Source of the DNA: Geoglobus acetivorans
Lineage (GTDB): Archaea; Halobacteriota; Archaeoglobi; Archaeoglobales; Archaeoglobaceae
DNA: 64,000 bases
Assembly (NCBI RefSeq): GCF_000789255.1
Contig: NZ_CP009552.1
Span: 372,001 to 436,000, forward strand
Direction: 5' to 3'
Part shown: positions 53,172-62,649 of the stretch, piece by piece
How the letters are laid out: every line of letters begins with the position of its first letter
Numbering within the stretch: the stretch's first letter is position 1
Notes under the pieces: model-generated
Databases searched by the model: none
Told to the model about the DNA's origin: nothing
Seen by the model: the letters and a program-made list of their open reading frames with translations, nothing else
Made by a program: the position numbers and the translations under genes

Positions 53172-54118
53172 ACATGAATGATTTGCCTTTGGTTTCAGTG
53201 GTTATTCCTACGCACAATCGAAAGGAGAAGTTGATCAGATTGATAGAGTCCATTTTGAGAAGTAGCTATCCGAAGGAAAAGTTGGAGATAGTAGTGGTGG
53301 ATGATGCATCTACCGACGGAACATACGAGGAGATTAAGAAAAAATTTCCAGATGTTAAAGTCGTTAGAAACGAGAGAGAGTTATACCTTGCAGGTTCGAG
53401 GAATGTTGGCATAAGACACGCCAGCGGAAGGCATATACTTTTGGTGGATGACGATAATGTCGTTGATGAAAATTGTATTTTCGAATTGGTCAGAACTTTG
53501 CAAAGCGATGGTAAAATTGGAATCGTAGCTCCTATAATGTATTATTTGAAACAGCCAAATCGTATCTGGTGTGCGAGTGTTAGAAGGAATATGATCACAT
53601 CTTTGACAAAGATCGTAGGAAGGGACGAGATAGACAACGGGCAGTATAGGGCTTTAATAGAGTCCAACGATTTCCCAAACGCTTTAATGGTTAAAAGGAA
53701 GGTTATAGAGATGGTAGGTTTATTGGATAATAAGCTCTTTCCTATTCATTATGATGAAGCAGATTTTGGGGAAAGAGTAAGAAGAGCAGGATATATAGTG
53801 GTTTGCAATCCTGAGGCAAAAATCTGGCATGACATACCATTGCCAGAAGAAGTGGAAGAGAAGGCAAGGCTCTTTCACTGTCACAGCGAGTTGAGAGCTT
53901 ACTATTGCGGTAGAAATAGAATAATATTCCACAAAAAATATTCGAAATGGTGGCAGTTTCTGATTTTCATTTCTATTTTCAATTGGTTGTTTACGCTGTA
54001 TTACTTAAGGGTGATTTTATTTGGCTTAAGGAAACCGTTCAAGGAAAGGTTGAAAATTGCAAAGGCTTATTTGAGAGGGGTTATGGAGGGGATGAAGTAT
54101 GCTTTCCAAAATATATGA
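53168..54118 (+). CDS. GT2 glycosyltransferase (rhamnosyltransferase-like)
   Basis: 316 residues. V-V-I-P-T-H-N-R-K, V-V-D-D-A-S-T-D-G-T-Y-E-E and V-D-D-D-N (metal site near residue 97), then a C-terminal acceptor domain and a hydrophobic segment near the end (about 255-275). Its first 55 residues are nearly identical to those of the GT2 at 55957, so the two are recent paralogues or have exchanged DNA. Overlaps the following phosphatase-like gene by 20 bases. Confidence 0.88.
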   Translation: MNMNDLPLVSVVIPTHNRKEKLIRLIESILRSSYPKEKLEIVVVDDASTDGTYEEIKKKFPDVKVVRNERELYLAGSRNVGIRHASGRHILLVDDDNVVDENCIFELVRTLQSDGKIGIVAPIMYYLKQPNRIWCASVRRNMITSLTKIVGRDEIDNGQYRALIESNDFPNALMVKRKVIEMVGLLDNKLFPIHYDEADFGERVRRAGYIVVCNPEAKIWHDIPLPEEVEEKARLFHCHSELRAYYCGRNRIIFHKKYSKWWQFLIFISIFNWLFTLYYLRVILFGLRKPFKERLKIAKAYLRGVMEGMKYAFQNI

Positions 54119-55067
54119 CAGTATTATGAACGTGCTAACCACTATTTTATTTGGTCCAACTAAAAGTACAGATAATGTGTTTAATCTGAATTGGGACTAC
54201 CTTATAATATTAGATGCTTGCCGGTACGATGTATTTAGTAAAGTCTATAAAGTATTTTTCTCTTCAAACATTAAATTTGAGAAAATAATTTCTCTCGGAT
54301 CAATGACAGCAGAATTTGTAGGGAATTGTTTTAGTGATAAAGAAGTTCTGAGAAAAATGCAAGATGTTGTATTCATAAATTCTAATCCTGTTGTTGATAA
54401 AACTCTCTCCAATTTAGGAGTAGATCCCAAAAAGGTATTCTACAAATATATCCCTGTATGGAAAAAATATTGGGATTATAATATCGGAACTGTAATGCCG
54501 GAAAATGTATATAATGTAGCATTAAGAACGTATATAAATTATCCAAACAAAAGAATGATAATATGGTTTTTACAGCCACATTTTCCATATCTTGATGAGA
54601 AATTTAAACATTTAAATGATATTGGGAAGGAATTTATGAATAAATCTCTATTAAATAATTCTGAAAATAATTTTATAATTCTTCTTAGAATATTAAAAAG
54701 AATAATTACAAAAGGTTACCTATCGGCAGGAATACCCGAAAAGTTAAGTGAGTATATGAGACATAATTCAGCAGATGTTTGGAGAGCATATACGTCTAAT
54801 TTACTATCAGCTCTGAAGTATGTAAAAAAGCTTGCAGAAATTTTACCTGGAAAAATAATAATTACATCAGATCATGGCGAATCTTTTGGAGAGCGTTTAA
54901 CTAAATTACTACCTATGGAGATATATGGACATCCGTCGAGAATTAGAATGCCCTCATTAATTGAAGTTCCATGTCTTGAAGTTGAGAACAATATTTCTCA
55001 AAAAGAATCTATTAGAAAAGCGTATCGTGATTTATTATATTCTTGTATTGTTGTTAAGGAAAGATGA
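54099..55067 (+). CDS. Alkaline-phosphatase-fold (sulfatase-like) protein
   Basis: 322 residues. D-Y-L-I-I-L-D-A-C-R-Y-D near residue 30 carries the N-terminal metal Asp with the Cys expected for a sulfatase-type nucleophile environment, and T-S-D-H-G-E-S-F-G-E near 262 is the C-terminal metal site of the superfamily. It would transfer or hydrolyse a phosphate or sulfate ester of the glycan. AT-rich codon use begins with this gene. Confidence 0.75.
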   Translation: MLSKIYDSIMNVLTTILFGPTKSTDNVFNLNWDYLIILDACRYDVFSKVYKVFFSSNIKFEKIISLGSMTAEFVGNCFSDKEVLRKMQDVVFINSNPVVDKTLSNLGVDPKKVFYKYIPVWKKYWDYNIGTVMPENVYNVALRTYINYPNKRMIIWFLQPHFPYLDEKFKHLNDIGKEFMNKSLLNNSENNFIILLRILKRIITKGYLSAGIPEKLSEYMRHNSADVWRAYTSNLLSALKYVKKLAEILPGKIIITSDHGESFGERLTKLLPMEIYGHPSRIRMPSLIEVPCLEVENNISQKESIRKAYRDLLYSCIVVKER

Positions 55068-55097
55068 AGAATTCAAAAACATAGAGGTGGTCCTAAT

Positions 55098-55964
55098 ATG
55101 ATGAAGCATTTGTTTAAAGGGAAATTAGGGAACTCAAAAAGAAATCTTATAAAAGCAGGTCAAATAAACAGAGAACAACTACACAAAAAATTAATGGAGT
55201 ATTACAATAAAAACAAGAAGTATTATGAAAATATGCTACTTTCTGCACCTTTTGAAAGCTATAGAATGTATATGGACTACTTAAAACCGGAAAGTGGTAA
55301 AAAAGTTCTAGATGTGGGATGTGGTGTAGGTACTGTTGTTCACCACCTATCTGAACAAGGATTTGAAGCTTATGGTATTGATGTTTCCCCCATAGCTATA
55401 GAGATTGCCAGAAAAAGTGGGTCCGGAACATTTAAAGTATATGATGGAAAAAAATTTCCGTTTCCTAATAACTACTTTGATTCTGCTGGCTGTAAAGATA
55501 CTCTCGAACATACAGTATATCCTGAACATTTATTGGATGAAATGATAAGAGTTGTTAAACCCGGAGGAAAGATAGTCATTAGTTGTCCAAACTTTTTTAG
55601 AGTTATTGGATTCTATGAACATCATCCATTAATGTCGGGATTGAGAAACAGATTATTGAATTTTTTCCTATTGGCTGAAAAGTATATTGCTTACAGGTTA
55701 AGTAAAAAAGAAAAAATAGAGTTTATGTTTATTGACCCTATTTTGGATGAGTCACCAGCTCCAGATAAAGATGCTGTATTTGCTACGAATCCCATAGATA
55801 TAATTTTCTATTTAAAATATAAGGATGGAGAGATTATATATTACTCTGGCAACAATAATTATTGTAAAAATAAATTATTAAATGAAATTAGTGATTTTCC
55901 TATTATAAAAAGTTTTACAGGCTCCTTCTTTATCGTGGCAAAAAAGGTGAAAAACTATGACTAG
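55098..55964 (+). CDS. Class I SAM-dependent methyltransferase
   Basis: 288 residues with motif I V-L-D-V-G-C-G-V-G-T near residue 73, Y-G-I-D-V-S-P (acidic ribose ligand) and L-E-H-T. The C-terminal 90 residues are family-specific. It probably methylates a sugar of the surface glycan. ATG at 55098 and 55101 are both possible starts. Overlaps the next GT2 by 8 bases. Confidence 0.88.
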   Translation: MMKHLFKGKLGNSKRNLIKAGQINREQLHKKLMEYYNKNKKYYENMLLSAPFESYRMYMDYLKPESGKKVLDVGCGVGTVVHHLSEQGFEAYGIDVSPIAIEIARKSGSGTFKVYDGKKFPFPNNYFDSAGCKDTLEHTVYPEHLLDEMIRVVKPGGKIVISCPNFFRVIGFYEHHPLMSGLRNRLLNFFLLAEKYIAYRLSKKEKIEFMFIDPILDESPAPDKDAVFATNPIDIIFYLKYKDGEIIYYSGNNNYCKNKLLNEISDFPIIKSFTGSFFIVAKKVKNYD

Positions 55965-56922
55965 CGAACCATCTTCAGTCTCAATAGTTATCCCAACACA
56001 CAATAGGAAGGATAAGCTAATTAGATTGATAGAGTCAATTTTACAAAGTAATTATCCAAAAGAAAAGTTGGAGATAATTGTTGTAGATGATGCTTCTACA
56101 GATGGAACTTATGAAGAACTTACTAAAATATTTAGTGATTTAATTAAGGAAAGAAAATTAAAGATAATACGAAATAAAAGAGATAGGTACTCAACATACT
56201 GTAGAAATATTGGAGTTAAGTATTCTCATGGTGAATATATTTTCTTAATTGACGATGATAATATCGTCGATAAAAGTTGTATTCTTGAATTAGTTAAAAC
56301 CTTTAAGCAAAATGATAAAATTGGCATGGTTTGTCCATTAAATCTCTGGAAAAAAGAACCTGATGTTATTATAGCTATAGGAGGCAAAATACCTATTTTA
56401 TGGAGAAGACTATTTTCAAGAGACAAGTATAAAAAATTAATAGGAAAAAGAATAAATTTCGTTAATTTGCCTGACACCATCGAAAACTGCGATTTCTGTC
56501 CTAATGCTTTTATGATCAAAAAAGATTTGGCCTTGAAAACATTGCCTGATAGCGATCTTTTCCCTCACAATTGGGGAGAAGTAGAGTGGGGAGTAAAAGT
56601 AAAACAATTAGGATATGAAATTATCTGCAACACTAAGGCTATAGTTTGGCATGATATTAATAATCCTTATAGAATTATAACAAGAATCGATAATGAATTC
56701 AAAGCTTACGATATAGCAAAAACGCGTATTATTTTTGTAAGGAAATATGGGGTTGTAATTGACAAGATTTTGCTTTTCATCACACTTCTCTTATATATTG
56801 TAGGGTATATTATAATCGCTCTGAAAAGTTCAAGAAGTAGATCAAAAAGAACTATTATAGGAGCAATACTGGAAGGTACTACTCACGGGTTATTTTATGA
56901 CTTTAATAATTTAAAAAGGTGA
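55957..56922 (+). CDS. GT2 glycosyltransferase
   Basis: 321 residues; same layout as the GT2 at 53168 (V-I-P-T-H-N-R-K-D, V-V-D-D-A-S-T-D-G, I-D-D-D-N) and a C-terminal hydrophobic segment. Lower GC than its paralogue. It overlaps the GTG frame of the 1235-residue gene and is likely co-transcribed with it. Confidence 0.88.
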   Translation: MTSEPSSVSIVIPTHNRKDKLIRLIESILQSNYPKEKLEIIVVDDASTDGTYEELTKIFSDLIKERKLKIIRNKRDRYSTYCRNIGVKYSHGEYIFLIDDDNIVDKSCILELVKTFKQNDKIGMVCPLNLWKKEPDVIIAIGGKIPILWRRLFSRDKYKKLIGKRINFVNLPDTIENCDFCPNAFMIKKDLALKTLPDSDLFPHNWGEVEWGVKVKQLGYEIICNTKAIVWHDINNPYRIITRIDNEFKAYDIAKTRIIFVRKYGVVIDKILLFITLLLYIVGYIIIALKSSRSRSKRTIIGAILEGTTHGLFYDFNNLKR

Positions 56923-56927
56923 AAAAT

Positions 56928-59900
56928 ATGGTGAAAAAACTAATGATGATTAAAAATTGGTATCTTTTAATCTCATTATCATTTTTGTATGCTTTACTGA
57001 GCAAATGGTGGTTGATTTCAGCACTAGCACATAATCACACAAGTATAGTATTTCTTCAAGGTGCAAAACCTGTAGCAGCACCAGCCTACTATACCTTCAA
57101 CAATCTTTTTTATACATGGTTATCAGTCATGAGTAGACCTATGTATCCTCTATCTTTTTACAATCCTATCAATCTAATTTATGTTTTTCCGTCCATATAT
57201 TCGTGGATACTATATGAGTGTATGTTTCCTTGGTTAGGAGGTTTACTATTTAGCATTTTTATAGTTGTATTTATTAAATATATTGAAAAAATAAATTCTT
57301 CATACTTTGATATCACCTATGTATTGTTTAGTGGGTTTATAGGTGGTTTTATTTATGAAACAATTCTACTATCACCATGGTTGGATATTTGGACTAAAGC
57401 TTTTGTATCCCTAGTTCCATTAATTTTAATATTTGCAATGCTAGCTTTAGATAAAATAAAAGAAGGTAAATTTCCAATAAAATGTGCATTATTTACTGCT
57501 GTAGCAATTACTTTTGTTTATGATATTAGAATTACTCTAGCATCAATAATTGTTATTTTTATATTGAGCATTCTAATTTTATTTATTTTAGATAAAAAAG
57601 CATACATAGAAAAAAGTAAAAGATGGGTTTTATTTTTATCTGTTGTATTCATAATTACTGGGACAATGAGAATACTTTCCGCTATTATTCCAATGTTTTC
57701 TAAAACTGAAAATCCTTTTGGAGGTTTTAGAACTCTAACTTTACCAGTTATTGTTGGCAACTACGATTTAGTATCGGTATTTGGATTGCCTTTTCCTTTA
57801 ATAAAAGAGTATGTAATGGTCTATTGCATATTTCTAATATTTCTGACTTTAATACTATCAAGTCTTTTATTAATAAGAGATAAATACATAAAGAAAACTA
57901 TCCTGTTTCTAATGATCCCTATAGTTTTTGTAATTTCTGTTATTTGGGTTTATTCACCCTTCAAATTTATTCATAAAATGCTTACTGAGATTGTTATATT
58001 AGGCATAGATGTTGGTGTAATGTTTAGAACTCCTCGTTTCTTCATAACGATAACTGGCACATTAGTCTCATTGATTGCGGGATTGTTAGCTTACTATATA
58101 TGGAAACGGAAATTAAAATATCTCCAAGCATTACTAGTAGTTTTTATTGTATTAATAGGTGGGTTAAATATATATTTAAACAATAATGAGCAAATTAAAC
58201 CATTAGCCCAAAGAGTCAGTATTTTACCTAAGGATTACCAAGATGTTTATTACGAACTAAAACAGTTAGTAAATGAAAGTGATGTGAGAGTACTGTATAT
58301 TCTCAGAACTGGAAAATATGAAGTAGAAAGACCACCATGGCTGAAAAGTATATGTTGGGGGATATTGGAAAAATCCTTCAATATATTGACTTATTTCTAC
58401 TATGGCAGACCAATGGAATATTTATATAGATTTATAATGAAAGAGGGGATAGACGGTAACACTCAACCAATTAGCACAATCCTATCTTACTTAGATGTAA
58501 AATATCTAATAGTAACTACTGACTATAAATTCAAAAGCATGAGAGAAAAATCTATAAAAATAATTAATTATTTATCCAATTCTTCGTACTTTGAAGAAAA
58601 ATGGAACAATACAAAAATATTTATATTTGAAATTAAAAGACCGGTAAACGGACATTTTTATGTTTCTTCTTGCCCATTTATTCTTATTAGCGGTGGATAT
58701 TCATCATTATCTACTGTAATAAATAGTGGCACACTGAATAATGATAATGGAATACTATTTTCTGATCAAATAATTCCATTAGAAGCTTTAGATAAAAATA
58801 AAATTGGAACGATAACAACTGTAAAAGGTAGAGACACTATAAATGACTTAATCACCCAACTGGTATATTGGAAGAAAGTTAATGGTATTATTGTAGTGCC
58901 TTCTAAGTTCACACTTGGGATAGATAAAAGCAAGTGGCACCCCTTCTTTATAGCTAATCCTCATCATGGAGAGTGGGAAGTGTTTTACATTTGGCCATTC
59001 AAAGGTAATGTAAAGTATGAATTTGACTTTAGAAATGATTGGGGATTCGTTGGGGCTACTAAACCCGGACAAAAACTAGATATCCCTATAACGATTAAAG
59101 AGGGACGGAAATATATAATATTAATAAGATATTTAGGGAACGCTGAAGGTGGAAAATTCGCAATAAAGATAAATAATAACTCATTGACCACAATTAATAC
59201 TTTTGATAAAACAAATAGTTTTAAATGGGCACTTATTCAATATGATTTTCCTAAAAAAGGTGAATATAGCCTTACAATAAAAAATATAGGAGGTAGAAAT
59301 GCCATAAATATAATACTTTCAATCCCTGAAAAAGAATACTACAGAGCAAAGCAGGAAGTGGAAAAACTCCTGCAGAACAAAACCATAATCTACCTCTTTG
59401 AAGCTGAATCCGACCTGTACAGGGGTGATGCAAAGATTATCAAGGACTTCAACGCCAGCAACGGCGAAATGCTCTCATTCGGTAAAAACGACAGGGCATG
59501 GCAGGATGTGGAAATGATAAAGCCCGGAACGTACAGGCTTGCGCTGAAGGGAATGGGGGAGTTCAGGGTCAGGATTGGCGATGAGGTATTCACGCTGAAG
59601 CCTGAGGGAAACTTCTCTTACACTCCGCCCTTCCACCTGGATAAGGGTGACCACAGGCTTGAGATAGCTCCGCTGAATGTCAGAAACATCCTGCAAAACC
59701 CGTCATTCGAGGATGTGTTTGCCGGGCTGCCGGAGAGCTGGAATATCGGCAACACTAAGGACTTCAAAATAGGCTTTGACAGAGGTTATGACGGAAACTA
59801 CAGCTTAAAAGTCTCGACCTCAACAACCGGGAAAAGATGGAGCTGGATAAGGAGCGAGCCTATGGATGTTGAGCCGGGCAGAGATTATCTGATCACAACC

Positions 59901-60635
59901 CACATGAAATACCGGAACGTCAAGGCATCACACGTGAAGCTTGAGGCGTACTATCCTGAAGAGAACAGATGGAGACAGCTAACCCCGTTCATACCGGGTG
60001 GAAAATCCGGAACCTCTGCCTGGCAGAAGTATTCGGCAATAATAAAGATCCCCGAAAATGCAACAGAGATAAGGGTTGTATTGAACGCCGGCTGGGTTCT
60101 CGATGAAGGCAAAGGGGAAGCCATAACCTGGTTCGACGACATAAGCGTTATCCCACTCGATGAGGCTCCAAAGCTCGATGTTGTATGGCTGTACTCCACA
60201 GAAACCAACCAGACAGTGGAGGGGCTGTTTGAGGTCAAAGAAAGGCCGGCTGAGGTGGTAAACTACACGAAAATCAACCCCACCCTGTGGAAGGTTAAAG
60301 TTAACGCAACAAAACCCTTCATGCTGAGCTTTGCTGAAGCATACGATCCATTGTGGGAGGCGAGAATATACAGGGATGGAGTAAAGGTTGGGACTGTTAA
60401 GTCCATCCCTCTATACTCGGTCATAAACGGCTTCTGGATCAACGAAACCGGCAACCTTGAAATAGTCATCCGCTACAAACCCCAGGACTGGTTTGAGATT
60501 GGGTTGATGATTTCCGGATTAACTTTCGCCGGTTGCATTGGCTATCTTTTCTTTGACTGGAGGAGGGAGAAAGGGGATGGTTGGGCTTTAAAGGTTCAAA
60601 ACAGAGTTAAGAAGTTCAGGTGGAAACTATTTTAA
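56928..60635 (+). CDS. Large polytopic membrane protein, GT-C-like, with C-terminal CBM-like domain
   Basis: 1235 residues from the ATG at 56928 (GGTGA six bases upstream). About 11-13 hydrophobic segments fill the first 430 residues, with F-Y-N-P-I-N-L near residue 75, typical of YfhO/AftD-like GT-C enzymes. A long soluble part follows. Residues about 920-1075 resemble a CBM4/9-type carbohydrate module (N-P-S-F-E-D-V, W-F-D-D-I-S-V). The C-terminal 140 residues, ending in a final membrane helix, occur again as damaged copies downstream. Base composition changes from AT-rich to host-like near 59.34 kb (residue about 805), so the gene is probably a recombinant. Confidence 0.8.
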   Translation: MVKKLMMIKNWYLLISLSFLYALLSKWWLISALAHNHTSIVFLQGAKPVAAPAYYTFNNLFYTWLSVMSRPMYPLSFYNPINLIYVFPSIYSWILYECMFPWLGGLLFSIFIVVFIKYIEKINSSYFDITYVLFSGFIGGFIYETILLSPWLDIWTKAFVSLVPLILIFAMLALDKIKEGKFPIKCALFTAVAITFVYDIRITLASIIVIFILSILILFILDKKAYIEKSKRWVLFLSVVFIITGTMRILSAIIPMFSKTENPFGGFRTLTLPVIVGNYDLVSVFGLPFPLIKEYVMVYCIFLIFLTLILSSLLLIRDKYIKKTILFLMIPIVFVISVIWVYSPFKFIHKMLTEIVILGIDVGVMFRTPRFFITITGTLVSLIAGLLAYYIWKRKLKYLQALLVVFIVLIGGLNIYLNNNEQIKPLAQRVSILPKDYQDVYYELKQLVNESDVRVLYILRTGKYEVERPPWLKSICWGILEKSFNILTYFYYGRPMEYLYRFIMKEGIDGNTQPISTILSYLDVKYLIVTTDYKFKSMREKSIKIINYLSNSSYFEEKWNNTKIFIFEIKRPVNGHFYVSSCPFILISGGYSSLSTVINSGTLNNDNGILFSDQIIPLEALDKNKIGTITTVKGRDTINDLITQLVYWKKVNGIIVVPSKFTLGIDKSKWHPFFIANPHHGEWEVFYIWPFKGNVKYEFDFRNDWGFVGATKPGQKLDIPITIKEGRKYIILIRYLGNAEGGKFAIKINNNSLTTINTFDKTNSFKWALIQYDFPKKGEYSLTIKNIGGRNAINIILSIPEKEYYRAKQEVEKLLQNKTIIYLFEAESDLYRGDAKIIKDFNASNGEMLSFGKNDRAWQDVEMIKPGTYRLALKGMGEFRVRIGDEVFTLKPEGNFSYTPPFHLDKGDHRLEIAPLNVRNILQNPSFEDVFAGLPESWNIGNTKDFKIGFDRGYDGNYSLKVSTSTTGKRWSWIRSEPMDVEPGRDYLITTHMKYRNVKASHVKLEAYYPEENRWRQLTPFIPGGKSGTSAWQKYSAIIKIPENATEIRVVLNAGWVLDEGKGEAITWFDDISVIPLDEAPKLDVVWLYSTETNQTVEGLFEVKERPAEVVNYTKINPTLWKVKVNATKPFMLSFAEAYDPLWEARIYRDGVKVGTVKSIPLYSVINGFWINETGNLEIVIRYKPQDWFEIGLMISGLTFAGCIGYLFFDWRREKGDGWALKVQNRVKKFRWKLF
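60201..60635 (+). repeat. 3'-end repeat unit, intact copy (copy 1)
   Basis: The last 435 bases of the 1235-residue gene (from E-T-N-Q-T-V-E-G through the last helix) are the reference unit for three damaged copies at 61431, 62650 and 63829. It encodes N-x-T-K-I-N-P-T-L-W, F-A-E-A-Y-D-P-L-W-E-A-R, I-N-E-T-G-N-L-E and a hydrophobic helix, all of which recur. Confidence 0.85.
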
Positions 60636-60656
60636 ATTCCAAATCAATCATAAAAC

Positions 60657-60857
60657 ATGCCTAAGGTGATTGAAGTCATCTACGAAAACGGAGTTTTCAA
60701 GCCTCTCGGAAAGTTAGAGTTGCCAGAAGGAGCAAAGTTACTGGTGTTTGTCGAGGATTTTAGTGAAATTGACAGCATATCCATCAGAACCAAAGAGATA
60801 GCTGGTGAAGCGTCTGGAAAAAAAATTCTTGAAGTGCTGGGAGATGTATGGATGTAA
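60657..60857 (+). CDS. DUF104 (AF2212-like) antitoxin
   Basis: 66 residues, I-E-V-I-Y-E-N-G-V-F-K-P-L at the start, the mark of DUF104 antitoxins first named in Archaeoglobus. Overlaps the PIN gene by 10 bases. It begins 21 bases after the 1235-residue gene. Confidence 0.88.
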   Translation: MPKVIEVIYENGVFKPLGKLELPEGAKLLVFVEDFSEIDSISIRTKEIAGEASGKKILEVLGDVWM

Positions 60858-61315
60858 TGGATGTGATCTACCTCGATTCCGGAGTACTGGTAGAGCTCCT
60901 GCTTGGGAAAGATGTGAAAAGGCAGAAAATAAAGTCAATAATAGCTGGAAAAAAGCGCTCTACTTCTGTTATATCTTTTGGTGAGGTGTTGTACGTTACT
61001 GTAGCTCTAAGCACTGAGAGGTATTACGGAAATAGAGGGCGTAATAATGTGAAAAGATTCATAAAAGAGAGACACGATGAATATCTATCCCTTTACAATA
61101 GCGTTTATCGCTTGCATTCTTTACTTAATCTGGATATATTGCCCCATCCAAAATTTGAGGGATTGCGGAAATTAATTGAAAGATATATTCTCCTCCCTCG
61201 AGACCTTATACACATGGCAAGTGCAATCGAAAACAACTGCAACTATTTCCTTACACTGGATAGTGACTTTAAACAAATTGATGAAAACATAGATATAATT
61301 GTTATTGAAGACTAA
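60848..61315 (+). CDS. vapC: PIN-domain toxin (VapC type)
   Basis: 155 residues. V-I-Y-L-D-S-G-V-L-V-E-L (Asp), S-F-G-E-V-L-Y (Glu), R-D-L-I-H-M-A-S-A and T-L-D-S-D-F give the four acidic positions of PIN ribonucleases. Partner of the DUF104 antitoxin. Confidence 0.88.
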   Translation: MDVMDVIYLDSGVLVELLLGKDVKRQKIKSIIAGKKRSTSVISFGEVLYVTVALSTERYYGNRGRNNVKRFIKERHDEYLSLYNSVYRLHSLLNLDILPHPKFEGLRKLIERYILLPRDLIHMASAIENNCNYFLTLDSDFKQIDENIDIIVIED

Positions 61316-61430
61316 ACCTTCCAAACTGTTCTTGGATAGCAGGAACAATCGGCAATCTTAACCTCATCCTTCAAACTCCAATTTTATCTTCTTTATCCAA
61401 GGCCTCACTTCAAAAAGGCTTTACTTGATC

Positions 61431-61848
61431 GAGACAAGTCAAACCATCGATCGAATATAAAGTCGACAAAAAACCCGCTGAGGCTATCAATTACACAAAA
61501 ATCAACCCCACTTTGTGGAAAGTCAAAGTTCAGGCGAAAAAGCCCTTCATGCCTTCATTTGCAGAAGCATACGATCCATTGTGGGAGGCAAGAATATACA
61601 GGGATGGTAAGCTGGTTGAGAAGGTAAAATCCATCCCATTGTATTCGGTGATAAACGGATTCTGGATCAACGAAACCGGCAACCTCGAAATAGTGATCAG
61701 ATATACACCACAGGACTGGTTCGAGTGGTTTGATGATTTCCGCTACAACCTTCATCGGCTGCATAGGCTACCTATTCTACGACTGGAGAAGGGAGAAAGG
61801 AGATGGATGGACTTTGAGGTTCGGAAGAGCTTCCTAAACGAATTTTAA
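61431..61848 (+). pseudogene. 3'-end repeat, damaged copy 2
   Basis: From E-T-S-Q-T-I-D onward it matches the end of the 1235-residue gene: Y-T-K-I-N-P-T-L-W-K-V-K-V, F-A-E-A-Y-D-P-L-W-E-A-R-I-Y-R-D-G, I-N-E-T-G-N-L-E-I-V-I-R-Y, then D-W-F-E. An early frame break near 61455 and a second after D-W-F-E scramble the final helix, though the nucleotide match continues to D-W-R-R-E-K-G-D-G-W. It also lacks everything upstream. A 111-codon frame remains open but probably has no function. Confidence 0.85.
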
Positions 61849-61978
61849 AGTTATGGTCTATAAAACTTCATATATCAGGAAGTTTTGAAGTTACTCACAA
61901 AGACGGAGTGTTAGCTCCCGGTTACTTATTATCTCCTATCGGGAAACATTTAATACCCAGTCAGATAAGAATTAAAAC

Positions 61979-62224
61979 ATGGCTGCTTTAAAGAGTGAAT
62001 GGGTGCCTGTAATTCTCACAAAGGAGATAATTGAGCAAAAAATGGAGCTCAAAAAAATTCTTCTAAAATATGGTGTAAAAGACCCTGAAGAGATAGAGGA
62101 AAAAATTGAAAGAGGGGAACTTCCAGAGCACCCAACCTATGAAGATTTTCTTTCCGCGCTGGCCTTGAAGAATAACATTGACGAGATGAAGAAACTGGTT
62201 GGGAAGCTTATTGAGGAGATCTGA
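61979..62224 (+). CDS. Small partner of DUF6516 protein (probable antitoxin or HTH-less component)
   Basis: 81 residues, mainly helical and charged (E-I-I-E-Q-K-M-E-L-K-K-I-L-L-K-Y-G-V-K-D-P-E-E-I). I do not recognise a family. It overlaps the DUF6516 gene by one base, so the two form a bicistronic pair. A TTTAATA box lies about 30 bases before the ATG. Confidence 0.7.
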   Translation: MAALKSEWVPVILTKEIIEQKMELKKILLKYGVKDPEEIEEKIERGELPEHPTYEDFLSALALKNNIDEMKKLVGKLIEEI

Positions 62225-62577
62225 TGCTCCTGAGGTATCTGACTTTTCTCAAGATAGTTAATGAAGAATTTTCTGATATGGTTGTAAATATTGAACTTCA
62301 TCCGGATAGAATAAGACTGATCTTGACGGATAAATCGTGGGTAGATATTAGATATCCGGTTGAGGATAAATTCTCGTTCCACTGGCAGAGAAGTGAGAAG
62401 ATATACAGAATTGACACAGCTCCTCACCACAGGAATATAAAGACATATCCGAGACACATTCATTTAGGCTCGGAAAATAATATAGTTGAGGACAATGTAA
62501 CTGAAGGAGGCAAATCACCGGAAGATAACTTCAGAAGATTTATGTTATGGGTGAGAAATACTCTCCAAAATGATTAA
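62224..62577 (+). CDS. DUF6516-family protein (probable toxin)
   Basis: 117 residues with D-T-A-P-H-H-R-N and Y-P-R-H-I-H-L-G, the paired histidine motifs of DUF6516, a family repeatedly found in two-gene modules of archaea and bacteria and suspected to be toxins. The reaction is unknown. Confidence 0.72.
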   Translation: MLLRYLTFLKIVNEEFSDMVVNIELHPDRIRLILTDKSWVDIRYPVEDKFSFHWQRSEKIYRIDTAPHHRNIKTYPRHIHLGSENNIVEDNVTEGGKSPEDNFRRFMLWVRNTLQND

Positions 62578-62649
62578 TCTTAAGGCGATTGCATAGTGAT
62601 TAATGGACAGATATACCTATTACCCCCTCCCAAATTAGAGAAAGCCAGT

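Noticed and set aside
61513-61848. 111-codon open frame in damaged copy 2 as a real gene
   Set aside because: It starts inside the repeat, lacks a start signal, and its end is frameshifted relative to the intact gene.
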